Shown here in pieces: positions 42,063 through 52,045 of a stretch of DNA of 64,000 bases; positions within the stretch are counted from its first letter, which is position 1; each line of letters opens with the position of its first letter. The notes under the pieces were generated by a model. The model had not been told where the DNA came from. It did not search any database and saw only the letters and a list, made by a program, of their open reading frames with translations. The stretch lies in the NCBI RefSeq assembly GCF_003011885.1, contig NZ_PXXO01000001.1, positions 1 to 64,000 on the forward strand. The letters run 5' to 3'. This stretch comes from Cyanobium usitatum str. Tous. GTDB taxonomy: Bacteria; Cyanobacteriota; Cyanobacteriia; PCC-6307; Cyanobiaceae. The position numbers and the translations under genes are program-made.

Positions 42063-42109
42063 CAGTGCTTAGCTAAACCAAGGCTTAGCTAAGCACTGGT
42101 TTAGCTAAG
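42063..42109. repeat. Nested TTAGCTAA palindrome cluster with two alternative hairpins
   Basis: Three copies of TTAGCTAA in 47 bp. CAGTGCTTAGCTAA (42063-42076) pairs perfectly with 42085-42098, loop 8 nt. CTTAGCTAAACCA (42068-42080) pairs perfectly with TGGTTTAGCTAAG (42097-42109), spacer 16 nt. The two stems share a strand and exclude each other. Between convergent trpC and rpsD; possibly a bidirectional terminator or repeat element. Confidence 0.65.
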
Positions 42110-42186
42110 AAGCGCGCAGGTTGGGTGCTGCCGCTACGCCAGCCGCCACCCCAGCCGCTACGCCGGTCGCTACAAAAATGAATGCA

Positions 42187-42216
42187 ACAAAAAGCCCCCG
42201 CCACTGGGCGAGGGCT
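42187..42216 (-). terminator. Intrinsic terminator of rpsD
   Basis: Minus strand: AGCCCtCGCC, loop, GGCGgGGGCT, then TTTTTGTT. It lies 35 bp after the rpsD stop. Confidence 0.8.
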
Positions 42217-42250
42217 TGGGGAGTTCGGGGCCGCAGCAGCACCCAGTCGC

Positions 42251-42859
42251 TCACACCTTGCGGGAGTAAAACTCAACCACCAGCAGTTCGTTGATCTCAA
42301 GGGCGACCCATTCGCGCTCGCACTTGCTGATCACCTTGGCGACGAGCTTGTTCTTATCGAGCTCCAGGTGGGGCGGGATGTTGGCCAGACCCGGGAAGGC
42401 CAAGTTGCCTTCAGCCAATTGCTTGCTCTGCTTGCGCTCGCGCACGGCGACCACATCGCCGGCCTTGCACTGGTAACTGGGGATGTCCACGACGCGGCCG
42501 TTCACGGTCAGGTGGCCATGGTTCACCAGCTGACGGGCGCCGGGGACGGTGGGGCCAAAACCCAGACGGAAGCAAACATTGTCGAGACGGTTCTCGAGCA
42601 GTTTCAGCAGGTTGGTACCCGTGGAACCCTCTTGGGCCCGGGCTTTCTTGACGTAGCGAACCAGCTGACGTTCGGAGATGCCGTAGTTGAAGCGAAGCTT
42701 TTGCTTTTCTTCGAGGCGGATGGCGTATTCGGAGCGCTTGCGACGGGCTTGGCCGTGCTGACCGGGGGGATAAGACCGCTTGGCGGACTTACGGGTGAGA
42801 CCGGGAAGGTCTCCCAAGCGCCGCGTGATCCTCAGGCGAGGGCCGCGGTAGCGAGACAT
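42251..42859 (-). CDS. rpsD: 30S ribosomal protein S4
   Basis: 202 residues from ATG 42859. [20 protein letters not shown] start, [20 protein letters not shown], and the S4 RNA-binding domain [20 protein letters not shown]. Primary 16S-binding protein and assembly initiator. Single-gene transcript with its own terminator. Confidence 0.97.
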   Translation of the reverse strand: MSRYRGPRLRITRRLGDLPGLTRKSAKRSYPPGQHGQARRKRSEYAIRLEEKQKLRFNYGISERQLVRYVKKARAQEGSTGTNLLKLLENRLDNVCFRLGFGPTVPGARQLVNHGHLTVNGRVVDIPSYQCKAGDVVAVRERKQSKQLAEGNLAFPGLANIPPHLELDKNKLVAKVISKCEREWVALEINELLVVEFYSRKV

Positions 42860-42927
42860 GAAAACAAATTCAAAGGACGAAGTACCTCCCTTGGGAGGCA
42901 AGGCGCTGCGGTATCGAGCATGCTGGG

Positions 42928-43320
42928 ATGATCCCGCTAACTCGAGCTGTGCCGCGCCAACGATCGATCCTATCGGTTGGGCCGCGCAGCCTCGATCTCC
43001 AGCCAGAGCCGGGCCTCGCCTCCCTGCAAGAGGCCGAGCTTGGGGCTTCACCCCAACTGCCAAACAAACAGTCAACCCAGCTGCTGACCCAATTGCTTAC
43101 TACTGGCCTGGCGGCCCTATTGCTCGCCTTGATCAGCTTTTATCGCCAGTGGATTTCGCCCTTGCTGGGGCCCCGCTGCCGTTTCATTCCCAGTTGCAGC
43201 GCCTACGGCCTCGAGGCGATCAGCCGCCATGGGCCCTGGCGGGGCAGCTGGCTCACCCTGCGCCGGCTGCTGCGTTGTCATCCCTTCAGCGCCTGCGGTT
43301 GCGATCCGGTGCCCGATTGA
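42928..43320 (+). CDS. yidD: YidD membrane protein insertion efficiency factor
   Basis: 130 residues as an open frame from ATG 42928. The family core starts near residue 65: [50 protein letters not shown]. The N-terminal 60 residues are longer than usual and may not be translated, but no better ATG is present. Acts with YidC in membrane insertion. TGATG overlap with the next gene. Confidence 0.88.
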   Translation: MIPLTRAVPRQRSILSVGPRSLDLQPEPGLASLQEAELGASPQLPNKQSTQLLTQLLTTGLAALLLALISFYRQWISPLLGPRCRFIPSCSAYGLEAISRHGPWRGSWLTLRRLLRCHPFSACGCDPVPD

Positions 43321-43634
43321 TGCTCTCCTCCGCTCCCTCTTGGCCCTCTTCCTCCCCCGGGCTCCCGGTTTTGCTGCTGCTAACCCGCAAGGGGTGCTGT
43401 CTCTGCGAGGGACTGGAGCAGAAGTTGCGCGCCCTCGATCCTCCACTGGCGCTGGAGTTGATCGATGTGGATGGTGATTCCGCCCTGCAGGCCCGCTTTG
43501 GGTTGGAGGTGCCGGTGCTGCAGGTGCGCTCCGGCCAGGGAGATCGGCAGCTGCCGAGGGTGCCGCCCCGGCTGGCTGGCGCCAGCTTGCAGGTTTGGTT
43601 GCAGAAGCACGGTTTTTCCGGCCAGGACGCTTAG
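43320..43634 (+). CDS. Glutaredoxin-like (DUF836) protein
   Basis: 104 residues. LLLLTRKGCCLCEGLEQKLR contains a Cys-x2-Cys redox motif (C-C-L-C) at the start of a thioredoxin fold; FGLEVPVLQV has the cis-Pro. DUF836/glutaredoxin-family proteins are small redox factors. ATG overlaps the yidD stop by one base. Confidence 0.8.
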   Translation: MLSSAPSWPSSSPGLPVLLLLTRKGCCLCEGLEQKLRALDPPLALELIDVDGDSALQARFGLEVPVLQVRSGQGDRQLPRVPPRLAGASLQVWLQKHGFSGQDA

Positions 43635-43661
43635 AAAGGCGCCAGCTTTCCTGACGGTGCC

Positions 43662-45155
43662 ATGACCCAGCTGCTCCATCAGGTCCTGCAGCAGGTGGGT
43701 TTGGAGGTGCCGTTGGGCGTGCCCAACGGGGAGTTGAGCGGCATCAGCTGTGACTCGCGCCGCATCGGGCGGGGCACTTTGTTTCTGGGGCTGCCTGGCA
43801 CCCAGGTTGATGGGGGCTGCTTCTGGCCCCAGGCCTTGCAGGCCGGTGCGGTAGCTGCGGTGATCAGCGAGGCCGCGGCGGCCCTTCAGCCGCCTGGGCC
43901 AGGCGATGCTGTGCTGGTAGCGCCTGAACCGCTGACCCGCTGGGCCGGAGAGCTGGCGGCTGCCTTCTGGTCCCAGCCCAGTCGCCGGCTGGCCCTGATT
44001 GGGGTCACCGGCACTAATGGCAAAACCACCACCACCTATTTGATTGAGCATCTGGCGGTTTCGTCAGGCAGGCCTTCGGCCCTGTTTGGCACCCTGGTGA
44101 ATCGCTGGCCTGGCCATAGCGTGACGGCTCAGCACACCACGGCCTTCGCCGATCTGCTCCAGGCCCAGCTGGCCCAGGCCGTTGAGGCCGGTGCCCAGAT
44201 CGGTGCCATGGAAGTGAGCTCCCATGCCCTTGATCAGCAGCGGGTAGCTGGCTGCCACTTCTCCGGCGCCGTGTTTACCAACCTCACCCAGGATCACCTC
44301 GACTATCACCCTTCGATGCAGGCCTATTTCGAGGCCAAAGCGCGGTTGTTTGCGGAGCCGCTGCTGGCTGGGGGGGCGGTGGTGAATGGCGACGACCCCT
44401 GGGGCGCCCAGCTGGTGAGCCGTCTGGGTAAAGCCTGCTGGCGCAGCTCGCTGGAAGATCCCAGCGCCGAGCTGTTCATCCGCGATTTGCAGCTGGGGGC
44501 AGGCGGCGTGCGCGGGGTGCTTCAGACACCGGCGGGGGAGGGGGCATTTCACTCGCCCCTGCTGGGTCGCTTCAACCTGATGAACCTGCTGCAGGCGGTT
44601 GGTGCCCTGGTACAGCAGGGCGTCCCCCTGCCCCAGTTGCTCGAGGGGCTGGCCGATTTCCGCGGCGTGCCTGGTCGCATGGAGCGGGTGGTGGTGGGTG
44701 ACGGCGGCGGCGACCCGGCCGTGCTGGTGGATTACGCCCACACTCCCGATGGCCTGGCCAATGCCCTGGCTGCCTGCCGCCCCTTTACGGCGGGGCGTCT
44801 GATCTGCGTGTTTGGCTGCGGCGGCGACCGCGACCGCAGTAAGCGCCCCCAGATGGGAGCTATTGCAGCCCAGCTGGCTGACCAGCTCTATGTGACTTCC
44901 GACAATCCCCGCACGGAAGATGCCCAGCAAATCCTGGCCGATGTGACTGCTGACATTCCTCCTGGAGGATCCATGCAGGTGCAGGCCGACCGGGCGGTAG
45001 CTATCGCCGCCGCCATCGCCGAGGCCGAACCTGGGGATTTGGTGCTGATCGCCGGTAAGGGACATGAGGACTACCAGATCCTCGGCACCACCAAGGTTCA
45101 TTTCGACGACCGGGAAGAGGCTGACAAAGCCCTGCGCCGCCGCCGGGGCACTTAG
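43662..45155 (+). CDS. murE: UDP-N-acetylmuramoyl-tripeptide synthetase (meso-DAP adding)
   Basis: 497 residues. [18 protein letters not shown] (P-loop 117-124), [28 protein letters not shown] and [14 protein letters not shown] are Mur ligase blocks. [12 protein letters not shown] carries the DNPR motif that selects meso-diaminopimelate. Cytoplasmic peptidoglycan precursor synthesis. Confidence 0.96.
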   Translation: MTQLLHQVLQQVGLEVPLGVPNGELSGISCDSRRIGRGTLFLGLPGTQVDGGCFWPQALQAGAVAAVISEAAAALQPPGPGDAVLVAPEPLTRWAGELAAAFWSQPSRRLALIGVTGTNGKTTTTYLIEHLAVSSGRPSALFGTLVNRWPGHSVTAQHTTAFADLLQAQLAQAVEAGAQIGAMEVSSHALDQQRVAGCHFSGAVFTNLTQDHLDYHPSMQAYFEAKARLFAEPLLAGGAVVNGDDPWGAQLVSRLGKACWRSSLEDPSAELFIRDLQLGAGGVRGVLQTPAGEGAFHSPLLGRFNLMNLLQAVGALVQQGVPLPQLLEGLADFRGVPGRMERVVVGDGGGDPAVLVDYAHTPDGLANALAACRPFTAGRLICVFGCGGDRDRSKRPQMGAIAAQLADQLYVTSDNPRTEDAQQILADVTADIPPGGSMQVQADRAVAIAAAIAEAEPGDLVLIAGKGHEDYQILGTTKVHFDDREEADKALRRRRGT

Positions 45156-45239
45156 AGGCTGAATGCTTCTCAATGCTCCCAGTATCTTGTTTCCGTAAGG
45201 TGCTCCCGATAAATTTAGATAGTCCTATCAATCATTTTT

Positions 45240-45998
45240 GTGACAGCCTCTATTCCAATGGGCAAGAAGCTTCTTGCCGAAGGCTTCGGAACTTTTTGGC
45301 TGGTATTGGGAGGTTGCGGTAGTGCCGCAATCGCCGCTAATTTCCCGTATCTCACTGGAGCCGACATTGCCCCGGGCAATCCCTTTGGGCTTGGTTTTCT
45401 AGGCGTGTCGCTGGCCTTCGGTCTCACGGTGGTAACAATGGCCTATGCAATTGGGCACATCTCTGGTTGTCATCTCAACCCGGCGGTGAGCTTCGGCCTT
45501 TGGGCCAGCGGACGCATGAAAGGTTCGGAGCTGCTGCCCTACATCGTGGCTCAGGTGATTGGCGGCGTGCTGGCCGGAGGCTTTATCAAGCTGGTCGTGG
45601 CAGGTGGCCCGGCTTTTGATTTAGTGATGGCTGGTAGTAATCCGCTGGCTACCAATGGTTGGGGCACCCATTCGCCGGGTGGCTATGGCTTCTGGGCAGC
45701 CTTGATCGTGGAGCTAGTGCTCACCTTCTTCTTCCTGTTGGTGATTATTGGTGCCACTGATCGCCTGGCTCCATCTGGCTTTGCTGGCCTTGCTATTGGA
45801 CTCACCCTGGCGCTGATTCACATGATCAGCATCCCGGTGACTAATACATCAGTTAACCCTGCGCGTAGCACCGCAGTGGCTGTTTGGGCCGGAGTGGAAG
45901 CGATGGGGCAGCTCTGGTTGTTCTGGGTAGCGCCGATCGTGGGAGCCTTGCTCGCTGGTTGGGTTTATCGCAATGTGTTCAGCGACCAGGCTTCCTGA
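45240..45998 (+). CDS. aqpZ: Aquaporin Z
   Basis: 252 residues from GTG 45240 (ATG 45258 is possible). Six membrane spans and two NPA boxes: [16 protein letters not shown] and [15 protein letters not shown]. The Arg after the second NPA and the His/Thr pattern suit a water-selective channel. Codon use is slightly less GC-rich than neighbours. Terminator at 46028. Confidence 0.95.
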   Translation: MTASIPMGKKLLAEGFGTFWLVLGGCGSAAIAANFPYLTGADIAPGNPFGLGFLGVSLAFGLTVVTMAYAIGHISGCHLNPAVSFGLWASGRMKGSELLPYIVAQVIGGVLAGGFIKLVVAGGPAFDLVMAGSNPLATNGWGTHSPGGYGFWAALIVELVLTFFFLLVIIGATDRLAPSGFAGLAIGLTLALIHMISIPVTNTSVNPARSTAVAVWAGVEAMGQLWLFWVAPIVGALLAGWVYRNVFSDQAS

Positions 45999-46027
45999 TA
46001 CCAATTAGATTTAGGAAAGCTTGATCT

Positions 46028-46057
46028 AGAGAAGGGGCGTAAGCCCCTTCTCTTTTT
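46028..46057 (+). terminator. Intrinsic terminator of aqpZ
   Basis: AGAGAAGGGGC, loop GTAA, GCCCCTTCTCT, then TTTT: a perfect 11 bp stem 29 bp after the aqpZ stop. Confidence 0.9.
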
Positions 46058-46072
46058 GGCGTTGGGATCAAC

Positions 46073-47236
46073 TCAGAAGGCTTGCAAAGCTCCAAGTAGT
46101 TGATCAATTTCGGCTTCGGTGGTGGTGATGTGGGTGCAGGCTCGCAGGCAGTGGGGGTCGTCGAGGCTGCGCAGCCAGATGCCTTGCTCACCCAGGCGCT
46201 TCACCACCATTTCCGGATCTTCCCCGCTGATCTCAAAGCTGACCAGCCCCGCTGGTGGCGGCACCTCCAACAGCGTGCGGGCGCGCGGGTTTGCCTGCAG
46301 CCCTTGCCAGAGATAGCCGCTGCGCTGCTGAATCAGGGCCAGGCGCTCTTCGGCTGTGCCTTCCGCCTCCAACAGGTGCAGGGATTGCTCAAGCCCAGCG
46401 CAAAGGGGTATGCAGGAGGTGGCCACTTCAAAGCGCCGGCTGTCGGTGTGAAATTCGCTCTGGCCGCTGGCTTCGTGGCTGAGACTGCGCCAGCCGATCA
46501 GGGTTGGCCTGGCCTCGCGCACCACCCGTTCCGATAGGGCTACTGCTCCCAGTCCCTCCGGGCCACAACACCATTTGTGGCCGGTGCAGCCGTAGATGTC
46601 AGCGGCGGCTGCGGCGGCTTCGATGGGAATGGCCCCAAGGGATTGGGCCCCGTCCACCAGCAGCCAGGGCTGCTTGGGGTGTGAGCTGAGCTGGCCGGCT
46701 ACCGCTGCAATCGGCATCACCTGGCCCGTATTCCAGAGCAGGTGTGAAAGCACAACCAAGCGGGTGGCGGGGCTGAGTTGGCGATCCAATCGCTGCAGCA
46801 CCTGCTTGTTTGTGTCATCGGCAGTGCCGAGTAGATCCGCCACCGGCAAAGTTGTGAGCACAAGCCCTTGTCGGTGGGCTAGTTCGCGGCAGGCGGCTAC
46901 CACCCCCGGGTGCTCGCAGTCGCTGATCAGGAGTTCGTCGCCTGCCTGCCAGGGCAGGCCCCAGAGCGGCAGTACGCAGCCACTGGTTACGTTTTCGCTG
47001 AAGGCCAACCGGTGCGCTGGCACGCCAAACCAGCCAGCCAGGTGCTGGCGCAGCTGGCTGCTGGTCTGTTCCACAAAAGGCCATACCTCGCCGGTAAACG
47101 GGCCCAGCTCCTGGATGGTGCACCAGGCGGCAGTGATGGCCTCGAGGGACGAGCTCGGCAGGGGCCCCTGGCCGCCGTAATTGAAGTAGGTCTTGTTGGC
47201 CAGGGCGGGTAGCTGGGCGCGGAAATCAGCTGGCAT
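46073..47236 (-). CDS. Class V aminotransferase / cysteine desulfurase-like protein
   Basis: 387 residues from ATG 47236. PLP fold type I: TYFNYGGQGPLPSSS start, LLVDGAQSLGAIPIEA, and the PLP lysine in YGCTGHKWCCGPEGLGAV. Resembles IscS/SufS-like and isopenicillin epimerase-like enzymes; no clear sulfur-relay Cys loop is visible, so cysteine desulfurase activity is uncertain. Confidence 0.85.
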   Translation of the reverse strand: MPADFRAQLPALANKTYFNYGGQGPLPSSSLEAITAAWCTIQELGPFTGEVWPFVEQTSSQLRQHLAGWFGVPAHRLAFSENVTSGCVLPLWGLPWQAGDELLISDCEHPGVVAACRELAHRQGLVLTTLPVADLLGTADDTNKQVLQRLDRQLSPATRLVVLSHLLWNTGQVMPIAAVAGQLSSHPKQPWLLVDGAQSLGAIPIEAAAAAADIYGCTGHKWCCGPEGLGAVALSERVVREARPTLIGWRSLSHEASGQSEFHTDSRRFEVATSCIPLCAGLEQSLHLLEAEGTAEERLALIQQRSGYLWQGLQANPRARTLLEVPPPAGLVSFEISGEDPEMVVKRLGEQGIWLRSLDDPHCLRACTHITTTEAEIDQLLGALQAF

Positions 47237-47301
47237 CAGGAGCATTTATTTGCTCGGATCCTGGCATTGCATTGACGACCGGTCGATTGATCCGTGAAAG
47301 T

Positions 47302-48138
47302 ATGAATAGTTCAACCTATGAATTGTTGGCAATGCCAATTCCAGATCTGTCAGCGCTCGTGGTCTCCACGATTGTTCCCTTTGTTTTGAAGTTGGTAGGG
47401 GCAGTAGCCCTCTGGATCGCGGGTGGCTGGCTGATTCAGCTGGCTATGCGCATTATGCGCAAAAGTTTGCGTCATAGCAGCCTGGATGTGACAGTTGTTG
47501 GCTATCTGATCAATATCCTCGCTGCGGTTTTGCGAGTGATCTTGGTGGTAGCGATACTCGGCTTCTTTGGTATTCAGACAGCCAGCTTTGCTGCCCTACT
47601 TGCTGGTGCCGGCGTTGCAATCGGGGCGGCCTGGAGTGGCATGCTCGGCAACTTCGCGGCTGGTGTTTTTCTGCAGATTTTCCGCCCTTTCAGTGTCGGT
47701 GACTTCATTACAGCTGCTGGCATCACCGGCACAGTGGAGGAAATTGGCATGTTTGTTACTTCGCTTCTAGCGCCAGACAACGTGCGCAATATCGTGCCGA
47801 ATGGCAAGTTGTTTGGCGACACCATCCAAAATTATTCGGTCCATGGTTACCGTCGCGTTGAGCTAGTGGCCCAGCTCGACAATTCCGCTGATGTAGGCCG
47901 TGCCATTGCCCTGCTTAAAGAAGCCATCAAGCAGGTTCCTAATCAGTTTGCTGGGATGGAGGCAGACGTCGAGGTGCTCGAGTTCAGTGAGCGTGGTCCC
48001 CGTTTGGCGGTGCGTCCCTACACCCACACCAGCAACTATTGGCAGGTGTATTTCGACACCAATCGCATGATCATCGACGTGCTCGGTGCCAATGGTTTCC
48101 CCGTGCCCAGGATTCCCCTGGCGATGGGCGCTAACTAG
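47302..48138 (+). CDS. MscS-family mechanosensitive channel
   Basis: 278 residues from ATG 47302 (TTG 47272 or ATG 47332 are alternatives). Three membrane segments; the pore helix GALLAGAGVAIGAAWSGMLG-type region here reads ALLAGAGVAIGAAWSGMLGN, followed by the beta domain FRPFSVGDFITAAGITGTVE and VRNIVPNGKLFGDTIQNYS. Small-conductance channel releasing solutes on osmotic downshift; three-span, like E. coli MscS. Confidence 0.92.
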   Translation: MNSSTYELLAMPIPDLSALVVSTIVPFVLKLVGAVALWIAGGWLIQLAMRIMRKSLRHSSLDVTVVGYLINILAAVLRVILVVAILGFFGIQTASFAALLAGAGVAIGAAWSGMLGNFAAGVFLQIFRPFSVGDFITAAGITGTVEEIGMFVTSLLAPDNVRNIVPNGKLFGDTIQNYSVHGYRRVELVAQLDNSADVGRAIALLKEAIKQVPNQFAGMEADVEVLEFSERGPRLAVRPYTHTSNYWQVYFDTNRMIIDVLGANGFPVPRIPLAMGAN

Positions 48139-48416
48139 AGCACCTGGCCAACCATTACGGCGGCGATTGCAGAAAAAAGCGTGATGCCCAAGGCGGTGAG
48201 TGGGTTCTGTCCCTGAGCCACCGCCACGGAGGTTACGATCCCTGCCCCAAGACAGGCCACCGCCAGTTGGTTAAAAACTTCAGGGCGGCTGTTTGGAGTG
48301 GGGCTCACGGATGCTCGGGCGGCTTGGGCCAGAACGTAGAGGTAATTTCCTTTTGATTCCCGGCCTAAAGCCAAGCTTGTTACCTGACGTCGGAGTTCGT
48401 TACGCCTCGACATCAA
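48135..48416 (-). CDS. Small membrane protein, 93 aa
   Basis: A basic N-terminus (MSRRNELRRQVTSLALGRES) and two C-terminal hydrophobic segments (FNQLAVACLGAGIVTSVAVA; LTALGITLFSAIAAVMVGQV). Converges with mscS, overlapping its stop by 4 bp. Unrecognised. Confidence 0.6.
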   Translation of the reverse strand: MMSRRNELRRQVTSLALGRESKGNYLYVLAQAARASVSPTPNSRPEVFNQLAVACLGAGIVTSVAVAQGQNPLTALGITLFSAIAAVMVGQVL

Positions 48417-48427
48417 CGCCAGCTGCC

Positions 48428-49903
48428 CTAACCGCGGGAAGCGGGCCTGGCCCGGCCCCCGCTGGCCCAGGCCTGCAGCGCCTCCAGCTGCTCCCGGGCG
48501 GTGCGCGAAAGGGGCACCACCTGGCTAGCGGCAGCAATCAGGTCGGCTTCGCCGAATTCCCGCTGCTCGGCGAAGGCCAGGTGCATGGCCTCGATCACGG
48601 TCTGCTCCAGTTCGGCGCCGGAGAACCCCGCGGTGCGATCCACCAGCACTTCCAGGGTGATGCTGTGCTTTGGCCGGCGGCGACGCAGCTGCAGATCAAG
48701 AATGGAGCGGCGCTCGTCAGCGCTGGGCAGATCCAGCAGGAAAATCTCGTCGAAGCGCCCCTTGCGCAGTAGTTCACCTGGCAGCTTGTCGACGCCATTG
48801 GCGGTGGCCACCACAAACACGGCGCTGGTTTTCTCTGCCATCCAGGTGAGCACCGTGCCCAGCACGCGCTGGCTGGTGCCCCCATCACTGCGGGAATCGC
48901 CCCCAAAGCCTTTGTCGATCTCATCTATCCAGAGCACGCAGGGCGCCATCGCCTCCGCTCGCTGGATCATGTCGCGGGTGCGGGCCTCTGAAGCCCCCAC
49001 CAAGCCGGCGAACAGCCGGCCCACATCCAGGCGCAGCAAGGGCATGCTCCAGCTGTGGGCTATTGCCTTGGCGGTGAGCGATTTGCCGGTGCCCTGGGGG
49101 CCCACCAGCAGCACGCCCCGGGGCAGGGGCAGGCCATAGCGCATGGCTTCTTCGCTGAAGGCCATGTGGCGCTGTTCTAGCCAGTGCTTGAGGGCTTCGA
49201 GTCCACCGATATCGGCGGGGCTGGCCTCGCTCGGGCAGTACTCCAGCAGCTCGCTCTTGGCGATCGCCTGACGTTTCTCCTCCAGCACCTCGGCTAAATC
49301 CGCCTCCCCGAGTTGGCCGCGCCGCGCCAGGGCCCGGGCTGCTAGCTGGCGCACCCGCTGCTCGCTAAGGCCGTGGCAGGCGGCGGTGAGCTGTTCGCAC
49401 ACGGCCGGTGCCATCGGGTAGCCACTGGCGCCAGCAATCGTGCTGAGCAGTTGACGGATCTCTTCGGCACCAGGCAGGGGTAGATCCAGCAGGGTGATGC
49501 TGTCTTCCAGTTCCCGGGGAATGGCCCAGTCGGGGGCGGTGATCACCAGGGTGCGGGGGGCCTGGCGCAGGCTCGAGGCCAGGTTGCGCAGCCGGCGGCA
49601 GACACCGGCGTCTTCGCAATAGCGGTGAAAATCGCGCAGCACCAGCAGGGCCCCCTGCTCGGGCGGCAGGGTATCGAGGCAGGCCAGGGCCGCCATCGGG
49701 TTGCGGGTGGCCTCGCCACTGCGGTTTGGGGCACCGCTCAACCCATCAATGAAGTCCCAGCGCAGCAGGGTGCGGCCGCCCAGTCGTTGGGCGGCTTGTT
49801 CAAGCAGGCCATCAACCCGTTCCTCCTCAAGGCTGCGGATCCACAGAATCGGCGTGCGGGCCCGGATCAGTAGATCGAGTTGGTCGGCCCAGCTGTCTGT
49901 CAC
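48428..49903 (-). CDS. Ycf46-like AAA+ ATPase
   Basis: 491 residues. The N-terminal domain (LLIRARTPILWIRSLEEERV) is typical of Ycf46; the AAA module has Walker A GPQGTGKS (about 270), Walker B CVLWIDEIDKGF and RVLGTVLTWMAEKTS. Ycf46 is conserved in cyanobacteria and plastids; it is linked to carbon-use regulation in Synechocystis, but its biochemical role is unclear. Last gene of the rpmH-to-ycf46 minus-strand block. Confidence 0.9.
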   Translation of the reverse strand: MTDSWADQLDLLIRARTPILWIRSLEEERVDGLLEQAAQRLGGRTLLRWDFIDGLSGAPNRSGEATRNPMAALACLDTLPPEQGALLVLRDFHRYCEDAGVCRRLRNLASSLRQAPRTLVITAPDWAIPRELEDSITLLDLPLPGAEEIRQLLSTIAGASGYPMAPAVCEQLTAACHGLSEQRVRQLAARALARRGQLGEADLAEVLEEKRQAIAKSELLEYCPSEASPADIGGLEALKHWLEQRHMAFSEEAMRYGLPLPRGVLLVGPQGTGKSLTAKAIAHSWSMPLLRLDVGRLFAGLVGASEARTRDMIQRAEAMAPCVLWIDEIDKGFGGDSRSDGGTSQRVLGTVLTWMAEKTSAVFVVATANGVDKLPGELLRKGRFDEIFLLDLPSADERRSILDLQLRRRRPKHSITLEVLVDRTAGFSGAELEQTVIEAMHLAFAEQREFGEADLIAAASQVVPLSRTAREQLEALQAWASGGRARPASRG

Positions 49904-49913
49904 GGAGGGAGGC

Positions 49914-50453
49914 TCAGGGTTTCAGGCCCTGCAGGGCGCTCCAGCGGGAATCGATGCCATCGCCGTCGCTGCTCCAGGTGGCCGGACCGGGGCAGTCCTT
50001 GCCGCAGTGGTTAACGATGGGTAGCAGCAGGTTTAGTTGCTCAAATACCCAGTGTTCTGGATCGAAATTGCCCCTGGGATCGAGCTGCTCCATCAGACCG
50101 CTGTCGTCAGCCTCGCCCTCCATTGCCATCGAGTCGGATGGGATTGGGGCGGGTTCGCCGATCCAAAGCAATTCTTGGTTGCTGGCGCGCAGGGGATGGT
50201 TGAAGTGCTGGAGGCAGCGGTCGCAGCAGAGGGTGACGATCGTTTCTGCTTTGCCTACCACCTCCAGCACGTTGCCTCGATGGTTGGCGTGCAGTTGGCC
50301 TCGCACCGGTGTGAGGCTTGCTATACCCTCGATGGTTTGGTCTATTTGCCAATGGCGCCCAGCTTCCAGGTGCCGCAGATCCGAAAGGGGAACCGGCCGA
50401 AGCCGCTCCCCGACAATCTGATCAGAGTGCTCTGGCTGGGGTGAATTGGACAC
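49914..50453 (-). CDS. DUF177 (YceD-like) protein
   Basis: 179 residues. The DUF177 core is visible as LTPVRGQLHANHRGNVLEVV, LCCDRCLQHFNHPL with its Cys pair, ELLWIG, and a C-terminal QLNLLLPIVNHCGKDCPG with three Cys/His, probably a zinc site. Bacterial and plastid homologues aid 23S rRNA or L32-related ribosome assembly. Lies 3 bp from the yidC stop. Confidence 0.88.
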   Translation of the reverse strand: MSNSPQPEHSDQIVGERLRPVPLSDLRHLEAGRHWQIDQTIEGIASLTPVRGQLHANHRGNVLEVVGKAETIVTLCCDRCLQHFNHPLRASNQELLWIGEPAPIPSDSMAMEGEADDSGLMEQLDPRGNFDPEHWVFEQLNLLLPIVNHCGKDCPGPATWSSDGDGIDSRWSALQGLKP

Positions 50454-50456
50454 GGG

Positions 50457-51584
50457 TCACTTCTTGCCCTTTGGTTCGAAGGGCAGGCGACCGCCACTGG
50501 CTGACACAGTCACGGGTTGCTGCGCCATTTGCTGGTCAAGGATCGCCTGCAGGTTGTCGGGCAAGGCTTCGCGGCTGAGCAGGAAGGTCTGCAGGGCCTG
50601 GAAGATGTTGGCCACCACCATGTAGAGCAGCACCCCAGCCGGCAGGGGGAAGAACAGGAACATGCCGGTGATCATCACCGGGGTGATCTTGTTCGCGGTG
50701 GATTGCTGAGGATTGGCGGGCATGCCCATGCCAGAAAGGATCTGGGAGGCAAACAGGCTTGCGCCGAAACCTGCCACCAGGATGGCGATGTCCCAGTTCA
50801 CGGCGCCATCGGTCATAAAGCCCACCTGGCCGAGAGCCTTGATGAACAGGAAGCCGCTGCGGGCCGCCAGGCCGGGGATCTTGGCCTCGACTGTGGCGTC
50901 GCCGGTGCCTAGGGCAGTGATCGTGCCATCAGCTGCCACGCTTACGACGCCTTCTCCTTTGGTCACGCTCCAGGCGGGCGTGTAGGCGTCGCCATGGTCG
51001 ATGCCCTGCAGCACCGAGGCAAAGCTCGAGCCGTCTTTGGTGTGGAGCTTCACCTGGGCTGAATCACCCACTCCCAGCTTGGTGCCGCCTTCGAGGCTGG
51101 CGATCACCGGCACGTGGGTGGTTTCGGTAACGAAGATCGAGTGGCTTGGGCTGTTGAAGGGTTTGGGTTCGACTGCGGCGATTTGCTCAGCAGGCAGCAC
51201 CTTGAGGTTGAAGGTGTAAGGCACATCCGCGAAAGGTGAGCCCCGCAGGGTGGCGAACAGGGCAAACAGGATTGGCATCTGCACCAGCAGGGGCAGGCAG
51301 CCGGCTAGGGGGCTGCCGAACTCCTTCATCAGCCCGCCCAGCTCCTCCTGCTGCTTCTGGGGGTTGTTGGCGTATTTGGCCTTGATCTCGGCCTGCCGCT
51401 TCTGCATGGCGGGCTGGGCGATCCGCATGCGGCGGGCGTTGCGGATCGAGCCGGCGCTGAGCGGGAACAGGGCCAGCCGGATCACCACGGTGAGGGCGAT
51501 GATTGCCAGGCCATAGCTGGGCACCAATCCGTAGAAGAAATCGAGGATTGGGAGCAGCAGGTTGTCGGAGATGTAGCCGATCAC
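50457..51584 (-). CDS. yidC: YidC/Oxa1 membrane protein insertase
   Basis: 375 residues. Transmembrane core: [20 protein letters not shown] with the hydrophilic-groove Arg, [20 protein letters not shown] and [14 protein letters not shown] periplasmic insert of about 120 residues between spans 2 and 3 is cyanobacteria-like. Inserts proteins into plasma and thylakoid membranes. Downstream of the PH-domain gene. Confidence 0.96.
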   Translation of the reverse strand: MIGYISDNLLLPILDFFYGLVPSYGLAIIALTVVIRLALFPLSAGSIRNARRMRIAQPAMQKRQAEIKAKYANNPQKQQEELGGLMKEFGSPLAGCLPLLVQMPILFALFATLRGSPFADVPYTFNLKVLPAEQIAAVEPKPFNSPSHSIFVTETTHVPVIASLEGGTKLGVGDSAQVKLHTKDGSSFASVLQGIDHGDAYTPAWSVTKGEGVVSVAADGTITALGTGDATVEAKIPGLAARSGFLFIKALGQVGFMTDGAVNWDIAILVAGFGASLFASQILSGMGMPANPQQSTANKITPVMITGMFLFFPLPAGVLLYMVVANIFQALQTFLLSREALPDNLQAILDQQMAQQPVTVSASGGRLPFEPKGKK

Positions 51585-51637
51585 GGCAGAGGGGCTCTCG
51601 GGGTAGGGGGGCGCGTGGGCTCAGTGTGACTGATGGT

Positions 51638-52045
51638 CTAGGCGGCCATGCCCTTGGGTGTGGACCTTTTGGCTTGGCGGCGCTCCTCGATGTAGGCCTC
51701 GAGGTCCCGGAACCCAGGCACTGCGCGCATCTCGAGCTTGGAGCCGTCGTTGAGCACCAGCACCATGTCGCCCCAGAGGCCGAAGCCGCGGGGCACACTG
51801 CGCACCTCCCTGATTTGGCTGTACACAACCTGGGTGCGGTCGCGCCCCAGCCAGCCACCGTTTACCTCGATCCGGCGACTGGTGATCCGGAAACGCAGCC
51901 AAAAAGCCCGCACGATCGCTCCAATGGCGAAAGGAATGCCGATGAGGGTGAGCCCGAGCACCAAATTGAAGATCAGGTCTCCCTTGGCGGGTCCACCTTC
52001 GTAGAAAACGCTTTCCTCAATGGAGGTGGCGGGGGCAGTGCTCAT
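51638..52045 (-). CDS. PH domain membrane protein (YdbT/bPH_2-like)
   Basis: 135 residues from ATG 52045, overlapping rnpA's stop by 4 bp. A membrane hairpin (LIFNLVLGLTLIGIPFAIGA) then FRITSRRIEVNGGWLGRDRT and the bPH strands (QVVYSQIREVRSVPRGFGLW). The constant position between rnpA and yidC suggests a membrane biogenesis link. Confidence 0.88.
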   Translation of the reverse strand: MSTAPATSIEESVFYEGGPAKGDLIFNLVLGLTLIGIPFAIGAIVRAFWLRFRITSRRIEVNGGWLGRDRTQVVYSQIREVRSVPRGFGLWGDMVLVLNDGSKLEMRAVPGFRDLEAYIEERRQAKRSTPKGMAA

